Shown in pieces: positions 8,168 to 16,038 of a stretch of 64,000 bases of DNA. Position numbers and translations under genes: made by a program. This DNA comes from Klebsiella indica. GTDB taxonomy: Bacteria; Pseudomonadota; Gammaproteobacteria; Enterobacterales; Enterobacteriaceae. The notes beneath the pieces are model-generated. The model did not search any database and had not been told where the DNA came from. It was given only the letters and a program-made list of their open reading frames with translations. Location: the NCBI RefSeq assembly GCF_005860775.1, contig NZ_VCHQ01000019.1, positions 58,846 to 122,845 on the forward strand, in the 5' to 3' direction. Numbering within the stretch: position 1 is the stretch's first letter; each line of letters opens with the position of its first letter.

Positions 8168-10876
8168 TCACTGCCAGCCGTAACGGCGGCTATAGAAGCC
8201 TTTCACCATCTGAGTCAGAGTCATATAACCTGCCAGAATGGCAATCAGCCACGGGAAGTAGCTCAGCGGTAGCGCCTGCAGTTGCAAATAGCTCGCCAGC
8301 GGCGAGAACGGTAGCGTCATCCCCACCACCATCACCAATAGCGTCATCACGATCAGCGGCCAGGCCGCACGACTCTGGATAAACGGGATCCGTCGCGTGC
8401 GGATCATATGCACAATCAGCGTTTGCGACAGTAGACCCACCACAAACCAGCCGGACTGGAACAGCGTCTGATGTTCCGGCGTATTGGCATGGAACACCCA
8501 CCACATCAGGCAGAACGTCAGAATATCGAATATCGAACTGATCGGCCCAAAGAAGATCATAAAGCGCCCGAGGTCCGCCGGATTCCAGCGCTGCGGCTGT
8601 TGAATTTGCTCATCGTCAACGTTATCGAACGGAATCGCCACCTGGGAAACATCGTACAGCAGGTTCTGAATCAATAAGTGCAACGGCAGCATCGGCAAGA
8701 ACGGCAGAAAGGCGCTGGCCACCAATACACTGAAGACGTTGCCGAAATTAGAACTGGCGGTCATTTTGATGTACTTGAGCATGTTGGCGAAAGTCCGGCG
8801 GCCTTCGATAACCCCCTCTTCCAGCACCATCAGGCTTTTCTCCAGCAAAATGATATCCGCCGCCTCGCGCGCGATATCCACCGCGCCATCAACAGAAATA
8901 CCGATATCTGCCGCCCGCAGCGCCGGAGCATCATTAATGCCATCGCCCATAAACCCCACCACGTGCCCTTCGCGTTTCAGCAGCGTCACAATGCGCTCTT
9001 TATGCAGCGGAGTAAGGCGGGCAAACAGCGTAGTACGCTTTGCCAGCCCGGCAAGTTGATCATCGCTTAGCGCGTCAATCTGGCTGCCGATCACCACGTC
9101 GCCCGCTTCCAGTCCCACTTCATGGCACACTTTTGCCGCTACCAGCTCGCTATCGCCGGTGAGGATTTTCACCGTAATGCCGCTGGCCTTCAGCGCCTTA
9201 AGCGCCGGGGCGGTGGTCTCCTTCGGCGGATCGAGGAAAGCAATATAGCCTTCGAGGATTAAATCTGATTCATCCGCACGCCGGTAGTCGCCTTCGCGGG
9301 CGGGGAGGTATTTGCTCGCCACCGCCACTACCCGCAGCCCCTGACGGTTCAGCGTATCAGTAACCCGACGAATACGTCGCAGCATGGTTTCGTCCAGCGG
9401 TACGATTTCGCCGTTATAGCGCACCTGGGTAGAAACGTTGAGGATCTCCTGTAACGCCCCTTTGCAGATCAATTGATGGACGTTATCCTGCTCCTGCACC
9501 ACCACCGACATGCGGCGGCGTTCAAAATCGAACGGGATCTCATCCACTTTTTGCCAGCGTGCCGCCAGACTCCGCGCCGACTCCAGCTCTACCCCCTCCA
9601 GCACTGCGGTATCCAGCAGGTTCTTCAGCCCGGTCTGGTAGTGGCTGTTCAGCCAGGCTGCGTGCAATACGCGTTCACTCACCTTACCCGACACATCCGT
9701 GTGATTCTCCAGCACAATTTTATCCTGAGTCAGTGTGCCGGTTTTATCGGTGCACAGAATATCCATCGCGCCAAAGTTCTGAATCGCGTCAAGGTGTTTA
9801 ACGATAACCTTCTGTTTCGACAGTTTCACCGCCCCGCGCGCCAGCGTCGAGGTGACGATCATCGGCAGCATCTCCGGGGTCAGGCCAACCGCCACCGAAA
9901 GCGCGAACAGCGCCGCTTCCCACCAGTCGCCTTTGGTATAGCCGTTAATCAACAGCACGACTGGCGTCATCACCAGCATAAAACGGATTAACAACATACT
10001 GACCCGGCTGATGCCTTTCTGGAAAGCGTTAGGCTCGCTTTCCTGCTCGCTGACGCGCCCCGCCAGTTGACCAAACCAGGTGCCGCCGCCGGTGGCGAAA
10101 ACCATGGCCTGCGCCGAACCGCTCACCACGTTCGTGCCCATAAAGCACAACGTGTCGCACTCCAGCGGATTTGTTTGTTGCGGGTCACGGGTGTGCGCCA
10201 CTTTCTCGATCGGCAACGATTCCCCGGTCAGCGAGGCCTGCGCAACAAACAGATCGCGCGCCTGAATGACGCGCAGGTCAGCCGGGATCATATCTCCCGC
10301 CGAGAGTTTCACGATATCTCCCGGTACCACCTGGTCTATGGGCAGCTCACACCAGCGGCTTTCGCCCTGCTCATTCACCACCCGCAGCACCGTCGCGGTA
10401 TTACTGACCATCGCTTTCAGGGCGTCCGCCGCTTTGGTCGAGCGGGCTTCCTGAATAAAATTGAGCAGCGTGGATATCCCTACCATTAGCGCGATCACCG
10501 CTGCGGCAAACAGATCTTCCGTCGAGTAGGAGACAATACCCAGAACGGTCAGCAGCAAGTTGAAGGGATTGCGATAACAGCTCCACAGGTGCACCCACCA
10601 CGGCGATGGCTTCTGCGCCGGGATGTGGTTTGCGCCATACTGCGCGATTTTCTGCGCCACTTCACCTTCATTGAGCCCTTCCGGATGGCTGGCAAAAGCG
10701 TGCCAGAGCGCATTTTCATCCATGACTGCTACACTCAGGCACTGCTTGCCGAGAGAATCCGGGATTGGCGCGCTCGCCAGATGACGGGCATCAGGTAGCG
10801 GATCGCGTTGTACCAGACGACGCGGTAAATGGCGGCTAAGCTGAGCAAACAGTTGCCGGGTAAAATTTTTCAACAT
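8168..10876 (-). CDS. mgtA: Magnesium-transporting P-type ATPase
   Basis: The 902-residue P3B-type ATPase imports Mg2+ across the inner membrane. The phosphorylation motif DKTGTLTQ, the TGES actuator loop, KGAL nucleotide site and GDGINDAP hinge are intact, with the usual N-terminal Arg-rich region and ten-helix topology, ending GFYSRRYGWQ like E. coli MgtA (898 aa). A GGAGGGAC ribosome site precedes the ATG. Its ~415-base leader contains the MgtL leader ORF and paired stems, and a PhoP box lies at its upstream end. Confidence 0.97.
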   Translation of the reverse strand: MLKNFTRQLFAQLSRHLPRRLVQRDPLPDARHLASAPIPDSLGKQCLSVAVMDENALWHAFASHPEGLNEGEVAQKIAQYGANHIPAQKPSPWWVHLWSCYRNPFNLLLTVLGIVSYSTEDLFAAAVIALMVGISTLLNFIQEARSTKAADALKAMVSNTATVLRVVNEQGESRWCELPIDQVVPGDIVKLSAGDMIPADLRVIQARDLFVAQASLTGESLPIEKVAHTRDPQQTNPLECDTLCFMGTNVVSGSAQAMVFATGGGTWFGQLAGRVSEQESEPNAFQKGISRVSMLLIRFMLVMTPVVLLINGYTKGDWWEAALFALSVAVGLTPEMLPMIVTSTLARGAVKLSKQKVIVKHLDAIQNFGAMDILCTDKTGTLTQDKIVLENHTDVSGKVSERVLHAAWLNSHYQTGLKNLLDTAVLEGVELESARSLAARWQKVDEIPFDFERRRMSVVVQEQDNVHQLICKGALQEILNVSTQVRYNGEIVPLDETMLRRIRRVTDTLNRQGLRVVAVASKYLPAREGDYRRADESDLILEGYIAFLDPPKETTAPALKALKASGITVKILTGDSELVAAKVCHEVGLEAGDVVIGSQIDALSDDQLAGLAKRTTLFARLTPLHKERIVTLLKREGHVVGFMGDGINDAPALRAADIGISVDGAVDIAREAADIILLEKSLMVLEEGVIEGRRTFANMLKYIKMTASSNFGNVFSVLVASAFLPFLPMLPLHLLIQNLLYDVSQVAIPFDNVDDEQIQQPQRWNPADLGRFMIFFGPISSIFDILTFCLMWWVFHANTPEHQTLFQSGWFVVGLLSQTLIVHMIRTRRIPFIQSRAAWPLIVMTLLVMVVGMTLPFSPLASYLQLQALPLSYFPWLIAILAGYMTLTQMVKGFYSRRYGWQ

Positions 10877-10995
10877 AAACAGTCCCTCCGCGCTCGCGCG
10901 AACGAACGCAGCATCACCGACAGACGCGCATAAACCTTACCTGTCAGGCATGTTATTTTTATGGCAAGGACATCAAAGACATCGCTGCTTTACGT

Positions 10996-11032
10996 TTTCC
11001 GGTAAAGCGGCGCAAAACAGGTTTACCGGAAA
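10996..11032 (-). promoter_or_regulatory. mgtA leader stem-loop overlapping the end of mgtL
   Basis: TTTCCGGTAAA (10996-11006) and TTTACCGGAAA (11022-11032) form an 11-bp perfect stem with a 15-base loop. The upstream arm, on the minus strand, contains the mgtL stop codon, so ribosome position on mgtL would decide whether the stem forms. This is the arrangement of the Mg2+/proline-sensing mgtA leader in Salmonella. Confidence 0.7.
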
Positions 11033-11076
11033 GAAAGGGGGCTCCATCGAGGATGAGGAGTGGGATCAGGGTCCAT
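11023..11076 (-). CDS. mgtL: mgtA leader peptide MgtL
   Basis: A 17-residue ORF reads MDPDPTPHPRWSPLSFR and stops with TAA at 11025-11023. Five prolines alternate in the first nine to thirteen residues, as in Salmonella MgtL (MDPEPTPLPRW...) and E. coli MgtL. The family senses proline shortage and destabilisation of ribosomes at low Mg2+, tuning the downstream leader structure. GGAG lies 8-11 bases before the ATG on the minus strand. It sits about 147 bases before mgtA. Confidence 0.85.
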   Translation of the reverse strand: MDPDPTPHPRWSPLSFR

Positions 11077-11116
11077 AAAATCTCCGGTAAATGAATACAA
11101 ACGACACGAATGCTAA

Positions 11117-11260
11117 GAGCCTATCCCATTAGGGCTATTTTGCTTGTCATTTTGAACCTGGGCAGTGCTCAGAATCCTCACGTACTACGTGTACGCCCGG
11201 TTCTTCCGCGCTGGCCGTGTTCAAACTGTCTGCGCCAATAACGCCTGGTGGGATAGGCTC
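11117..11260. mobile_element. 144-bp MITE-like palindromic repeat inside the mgtA leader
   Basis: The ends are inverted repeats GAGCCTATCCCA (11117-11128) and TGGGATAGGCTC (11249-11260), extending to 15 of 17 matches. TAA flanks both sides, consistent with a short target duplication. The interior has no ORF but contains the small palindrome ACGTACTACGTGTACG. It lies between the PhoP-type promoter and mgtL. I recall similar GAGCCTATCCCA-bounded repeats in other enteric genomes but cannot check this. Confidence 0.75.
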
Positions 11261-11297
11261 TAAAACTACCAATAACCGAGTCAGGGCTATTATGGTG

Positions 11298-11332
11298 ATA
11301 ATACCCTCGTGTCATTAAACCAGACGTAAACC
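11298..11332 (-). promoter_or_regulatory. PhoP box and -10 element of the mgtA promoter
   Basis: On the minus strand GGTTTACGTCTGGTTTA (11332-11316) is a perfect direct repeat GGTTTA-N5-GGTTTA. TATTAT (11303-11298) follows 12 bp downstream, the standard PhoP-activated architecture. The transcription start is expected near 11291. Confidence 0.88.
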
Positions 11333-11403
11333 AGGCTTTGCTCAACGTGGCTTCGTTGAGTAGCATTAGGCTCACTTTAAGCGGATCACAACGGGAACCC
11401 AGC

Positions 11404-12351
11404 ATGCAAAACCGGCTGACCATCAAAGATATTGCGCGCTTAAGCGGCGTCGGGAAATCGACGGTATCGCGAGTGCTGAATAATGAAAGCGGCGTTAGCG
11501 AGCGCACCCGCGAACGGGTGGAAGCGGTGATGCAGCAGCACGGATTCTCCCCTTCGCGCTCTGCAAGAGCGATGCGCGGCCAGAGCGATAAGGTGGTGGC
11601 GATAATCGTCACCCGTCTGGATTCACATTCGGAAAACCTCGCCGTGCAAACCATGCTGCCCGCCTTTTACGAGCAGGGCTACGATCCGATTATGATGGAG
11701 AGCCAGTTCTCTCCAACGCTGGTTGAAGAGCATCTCGGCATACTCGCCCGGCGCAATATTGACGGCGTAGTGCTGTTTGGCTTTACCGGTATTCATGAAG
11801 AGATGCTTACTCCCTGGCGAGAGACGCTGGTGCTGCTGGCCCGCGATGCACCGGGGATCGCCTCCGTTTGCTATGACGACGAAGGGGCCATCAACATGCT
11901 GATGCAGCGTCTGTACGATCGCGGCCATCGCCATATCAGTTTCCTCGGCGTGCCGCATAGCGATGTGACAACCGGGCAACGCCGCCATCAGGCCTATATC
12001 CATTTCTGCGAGAAAAAGCATCTCTCCCCCCTTGCTGCCCTGCCGGGGCTGGGGATGAAACAAGGCTATGAAAACGTCGCCAGCGTGCTGACGACTGAGA
12101 CCAGCGCGCTGGTCTGCGCCACCGATATGCTCGCCCTTGGATCCTGCAAATATCTTCAGCAGCAGGGAATTGACCATCTCCAGCTTGCCAGCGTCGGCAG
12201 TACACCGCTGATGACATTTCTTCATCCAGAGATCATCACTGTCGATCCCGGCTACGCCGAGTCCGGACGCCGGGCAGCCCGGCAGTTGATCGAGCAGATC
12301 GCCGGGAGCAGAGCGCCTCGTCAAATCGTGATTCCCGCCATCTTGAATTAG
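11404..12351 (+). CDS. treR: Trehalose operon repressor TreR
   Basis: The 315-residue LacI-family repressor has an N-terminal helix-turn-helix (LTIKDIARLSGVGKSTVSRVLN) and a periplasmic-binding-like effector domain that binds trehalose-6-phosphate. I chose ATG 11404 because MQNRLTIKDIA is the E. coli start and gives the same length; an in-frame start at 11338 would extend into the mgtA promoter region. It lies directly upstream of treB and is divergent from mgtA. Confidence 0.96.
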   Translation: MQNRLTIKDIARLSGVGKSTVSRVLNNESGVSERTRERVEAVMQQHGFSPSRSARAMRGQSDKVVAIIVTRLDSHSENLAVQTMLPAFYEQGYDPIMMESQFSPTLVEEHLGILARRNIDGVVLFGFTGIHEEMLTPWRETLVLLARDAPGIASVCYDDEGAINMLMQRLYDRGHRHISFLGVPHSDVTTGQRRHQAYIHFCEKKHLSPLAALPGLGMKQGYENVASVLTTETSALVCATDMLALGSCKYLQQQGIDHLQLASVGSTPLMTFLHPEIITVDPGYAESGRRAARQLIEQIAGSRAPRQIVIPAILN

Positions 12352-12369
12352 GCCCGTCTGCACGATTTA

Positions 12370-12401
12370 TGTGATCTTCGCAGCGTTTCGGGAACGTTCC
12401 C
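12370..12401 (+). promoter_or_regulatory. TreR operator with adjacent CRP half-site upstream of treB
   Basis: GGGAACGTTCCC at 12390-12401 is a perfect 12-bp palindrome of LacI-family type. TGTGA at 12370-12374 resembles a CRP half-site, but its partner half is poor. Both lie 80-110 bp before treB. Confidence 0.65.
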
Positions 12402-12480
12402 ATTTTGTAATTAAAGCGAACCGGTTAGGATCCGCCCCAAGTAAATACCCAACCTCTCCTCCCGGTCATGAGGCCTCATC

Positions 12481-13899
12481 ATGAGTAAAGTTAACCAGCA
12501 GGATATAGATAAACTTATCGAACTGGTGGGCGGACGCGACAATATCGCCACCGTCAGCCACTGTATTACCCGTCTGCGTTTTGTGCTGAATAATCCCGCC
12601 ATCGCCAGACCAAAAGAGATTGAACAGCTACGCATGGTGAAAGGCTGCTTTACCAACGCCGGGCAGTTCCAGGTGGTGATTGGCACCGATGTCGGCGATT
12701 ACTATCAAGCGCTGCTGGCCACCACCGGGCAAGCCAGCGCAGATAAAGAGCAGGCCAAAAAAGCCGCCCGACAAAACATGAAGTGGCACGAACAGCTCAT
12801 CTCACACTTCGCGGAAATCTTCTTCCCGCTGCTGCCCGCACTGATCAGCGGCGGCCTGATCCTGGGCTTCCGTAACGTCATCGGCGATCTGCCGATGAGC
12901 AACGGCCAGACGCTGGCGCAGATGCACCCGTCGCTGAAAACCATTTATGACTTCCTGTGGCTGATTGGCGAAGCGATCTTCTTCTACCTGCCGGTAGGTA
13001 TCTGCTGGTCAGCGGTGAAGAAAATGGGCGGCACGCCGATCCTCGGCATTGTGCTGGGCGTCACCCTCGTCTCCCCGCAGCTGATGAACGCCTATCTGCT
13101 GGGCCAACAGGTGCCGGAGGTGTGGAACTTCGGTCTGTTTACTATCGCCAAAGTGGGCTATCAGGCCCAGGTTATTCCGGCGCTGCTGGCGGGACTGGCG
13201 CTCGGCTTTATCGAAATTCGCCTGAAACGCATCGTTCCTGACTATCTCTACCTGGTGGTGGTGCCGGTATGTTCCCTGATCCTCGCAGTATTCCTCGCCC
13301 ACGCCTTTATTGGTCCATTTGGCCGCATGATTGGCGACGGCGTGGCCTGGGCCGTGCGTCATCTGATGACCGGTAGCTTCGCGCCGATTGGCGCCGCGCT
13401 GTTCGGCTTCCTGTATGCCCCGCTGGTGATTACCGGCGTCCATCAGACCACCCTGGCCATCGACATGCAGATGATTCAGAGCATGGGCGGTACGCCGGTC
13501 TGGCCGCTGATTGCGCTGTCTAACATCGCCCAGGCGTCAGCGGTCGTCGGAATCATCATCGCCAGCCGCAAACAAAACGAGCGTGAAATCTCCGTCCCGG
13601 CGGCCATTTCCGCCTATCTCGGCGTGACGGAGCCGGCGATGTACGGTATCAACCTGAAATACCGCTTTCCGATGCTGTGCGCGATGATCGGCTCCGGTCT
13701 TGCCGGACTGCTGTGCGGACTGAACGGCGTGATGGCCAACGGTATTGGCGTCGGCGGCCTGCCGGGTATTCTCTCCATTCAGCCGAGCTACTGGCAGGTC
13801 TACGCTCTGGCGATGGCCATTGCGGTGGTGGTGCCGATTATCCTGACGACGGTCGTCTATCAGCGTAAATTCCGCCAGGGCACCTTACAGATTGTCTGA
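12481..13899 (+). CDS. treB: PTS trehalose-specific EIIBC component
   Basis: The 472-residue inner-membrane permease imports trehalose and phosphorylates it. The EIIB domain is N-terminal, with the phosphocysteine in SHCITRLRF near residue 28. A linker leads into an EIIC domain of about ten hydrophobic segments starting at AEIFFPLLPALISGG and containing GVTEPAMYGIN. There is no EIIA domain, as in E. coli, where EIIA-Glc supplies the phosphate. treC follows 51 bp later in the same operon. Confidence 0.96.
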   Translation: MSKVNQQDIDKLIELVGGRDNIATVSHCITRLRFVLNNPAIARPKEIEQLRMVKGCFTNAGQFQVVIGTDVGDYYQALLATTGQASADKEQAKKAARQNMKWHEQLISHFAEIFFPLLPALISGGLILGFRNVIGDLPMSNGQTLAQMHPSLKTIYDFLWLIGEAIFFYLPVGICWSAVKKMGGTPILGIVLGVTLVSPQLMNAYLLGQQVPEVWNFGLFTIAKVGYQAQVIPALLAGLALGFIEIRLKRIVPDYLYLVVVPVCSLILAVFLAHAFIGPFGRMIGDGVAWAVRHLMTGSFAPIGAALFGFLYAPLVITGVHQTTLAIDMQMIQSMGGTPVWPLIALSNIAQASAVVGIIIASRKQNEREISVPAAISAYLGVTEPAMYGINLKYRFPMLCAMIGSGLAGLLCGLNGVMANGIGVGGLPGILSIQPSYWQVYALAMAIAVVVPIILTTVVYQRKFRQGTLQIV

Positions 13900-13950
13900 C
13901 TTCTTATTTTCGGGGCGCGCTGTCGCCCCTTGTCGTAGCAGGAACGCGAA

Positions 13951-15606
13951 ATGAATACCCTTCCCCTCTGGTGGCAAAACGGCGTTATTTATCAAATCTA
14001 TCCGAAGAGTTTCCAGGATACCACCGGTACAGGAACCGGCGATCTACGCGGCGTTATCTCACGTCTTGATTATCTGCAAAAGCTGGGCATTGACGCGATC
14101 TGGCTGACGCCATTCTACGTCTCGCCGCAGGTCGATAATGGCTACGATGTCGCCAACTATACCGCTATCGACCCGGCCTATGGCACGCTGGACGACTTCG
14201 ACGAACTGGTTGCGCAGGCGCACAATCGCGGGATCCGTATCGTGCTGGATATGGTGTTTAACCACACCTCTACTGAGCATGCCTGGTTCCGGGAAGCGCT
14301 TAACAAAGAGAGTCCGTATCGCCAGTTCTATATCTGGCGCGACGGCGAACCAACCACTCCACCAAATAACTGGCGCTCTAAATTTGGCGGCAACGCCTGG
14401 CAGTGGCACGCTGCAAGCGAGCAGTATTATCTGCATCTGTTTGCCGTGGAGCAGGCGGATCTGAACTGGGAAAACCCGGCGCTACGCACAGAGCTAAAAA
14501 AAGTCTGCGAATTCTGGGCCGATCGCGGCGTCGACGGTCTGCGTCTGGATGTGGTCAATTTGATCTCCAAAGATCAGACTTTCCCGTCTGATACGGATGG
14601 CGATGGCCGCCGTTTTTATACCGACGGCCCGCGAGCGCACGAATTTTTACAGGAGATGAGTCGCGATGTTTTCGGACCGCGGAATCTGATGACGGTAGGG
14701 GAAATGTCCTCCACCTCGCTGGAGCATTGCCAGCGGTATGCGGCGCTGGATGGCGGCGAATTGTCGATGACCTTTAACTTTCACCATCTGAAGGTGGACT
14801 ATCCCGGCGGTGAGAAGTGGACGCTGGCGCGCCCGGATTATGTGGCGCTGAAATCGTTGTTCAGCCACTGGCAGCAGGGGATGCACAATCGCGCATGGAA
14901 CGCGTTGTTCTGGTGTAACCACGATCAGCCGCGCATTGTTTCCCGCTTTGGCGACGAAGGCGAATACCGCGTCCCGGCGGCGAAAATGCTGGCGATGGTG
15001 CTGCACGGCATGCAGGGCACCCCCTATATCTACCAGGGTGAAGAGATAGGCATGACTAACCCGCACTTTACGCGCATTACCGATTATCGCGACGTAGAGA
15101 GCCGCAATATGTTTATTGAACGTGCGGCCCAGGGGCAGAGCGCCGATCAACTGCTGGCGATTCTGGCCAGCAAATCCCGCGATAACAGCCGTACGCCAAT
15201 GCAGTGGAACAGCGGCGAAAACGGCGGCTTCAGCGCGGGCAAACCGTGGATTGCGCTGTGCGATAATTATCGTGAGATCAACGTCGACGCGGCGCTGGCT
15301 GACCCGGAATCGGTCTTTTATACCTATCAACAGCTGATTACGTTGCGTAAAAGCACGCCGGTACTGACCTGGGGTGATTACCAGGATTTGCTGCCAGCAC
15401 ATCCTTCGCTATGGTGCTATCGCCGTCAATGGCAAGGGCAAACGCTGGTTGTCGCCGCTAACCTGAGTCGTGAATTCCAGTCCTGGCGAGCGGAAGGCAT
15501 AGCAGGTGAATGGCAGGTGCTAATGAGCAACTATGCCGAAGCAGCCAATCGCCCCTCGGACATGCTCCTGCGTCCATTTGAAGCAGTATGGTGGTTACAG
15601 GAGTAA
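13951..15606 (+). CDS. treC: Trehalose-6-phosphate hydrolase
   Basis: The 551-residue cytoplasmic GH13 enzyme cleaves trehalose-6-phosphate to glucose and glucose-6-phosphate. The family regions are clear: DMVFNHTS, GLRLDVVNLI with the nucleophile Asp, VGEMSS with the acid Glu, and WCNHDQPRIVSRFGD. The ribosome site is AGGAACGCGAA. It acts on the product of treB and completes the treBC operon. Confidence 0.96.
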   Translation: MNTLPLWWQNGVIYQIYPKSFQDTTGTGTGDLRGVISRLDYLQKLGIDAIWLTPFYVSPQVDNGYDVANYTAIDPAYGTLDDFDELVAQAHNRGIRIVLDMVFNHTSTEHAWFREALNKESPYRQFYIWRDGEPTTPPNNWRSKFGGNAWQWHAASEQYYLHLFAVEQADLNWENPALRTELKKVCEFWADRGVDGLRLDVVNLISKDQTFPSDTDGDGRRFYTDGPRAHEFLQEMSRDVFGPRNLMTVGEMSSTSLEHCQRYAALDGGELSMTFNFHHLKVDYPGGEKWTLARPDYVALKSLFSHWQQGMHNRAWNALFWCNHDQPRIVSRFGDEGEYRVPAAKMLAMVLHGMQGTPYIYQGEEIGMTNPHFTRITDYRDVESRNMFIERAAQGQSADQLLAILASKSRDNSRTPMQWNSGENGGFSAGKPWIALCDNYREINVDAALADPESVFYTYQQLITLRKSTPVLTWGDYQDLLPAHPSLWCYRRQWQGQTLVVAANLSREFQSWRAEGIAGEWQVLMSNYAEAANRPSDMLLRPFEAVWWLQE

Positions 15607-16038
15607 GTGGCGCCCCCGGTAGCGATGTTACCGGGGATGCTGATCCCTCCGCCCCGCCTGAATTTGACCATTCCTTTACCTGCAATCTACATGCTCCCCG
15701 AGCGGACGCAAATTATGCTTAATTTATAAGCAGATAAATTTACATTTAGCGCTAGCGCCCATCATCTGTACTCTCATCTTTTTACTTTGTCCTGCATCAA
15801 TAAAATTGCAAACATCTTTGATGCAAAGCACTATATATAGAACTTAAAATGCCACCCGGCCCCACATATTGTATTAATAGTCTATTATGTCACCACAACC
15901 CGTCGTTCGTTGGTGGTGGTGGGATGTGGATAAAAAGGGCCAGGATCGGAGGAAAACAGCAGTAGCTATAGCGCCTCGGGACGCTGGTTGACCTTCCGCC
16001 TCTGTGGATAACCTGTTCTATAAAAGTATGGAGTGATC
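15607..16038. other. Intergenic region treC-nrdD (432 bp)
   Basis: No gene is supported. A hairpin at 15614-15636 (CCCCGGTA pairing with TACCGGGG, 7-base loop, no U-run) may end treBC. TGCATCAA (15793-15800) and TTGATGCA (15818-15825) form an inverted pair of unknown role. Candidate NrdR boxes follow. The last ~150 bp are the likely nrdD promoter and leader. Confidence 0.6.
15827..15876 (+). promoter_or_regulatory. Candidate NrdR boxes upstream of nrdD
   Basis: AGCACTATATATAGAA (15827-15842) resembles the NrdR consensus ACACWATATATWGTGT, and CCCACATATTGTATTA (15861-15876) is a weaker second copy 34 bp on, about three helical turns. NrdR represses ribonucleotide reductase genes by binding such pairs. 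Confidence 0.5.

Noticed and set aside
11081..11100. PhoP box directly upstream of mgtL
   Set aside because: CGTTTG/CATTTA there fits poorly; the perfect GGTTTA repeat at 11316-11332 with correct -10 spacing is the real one.
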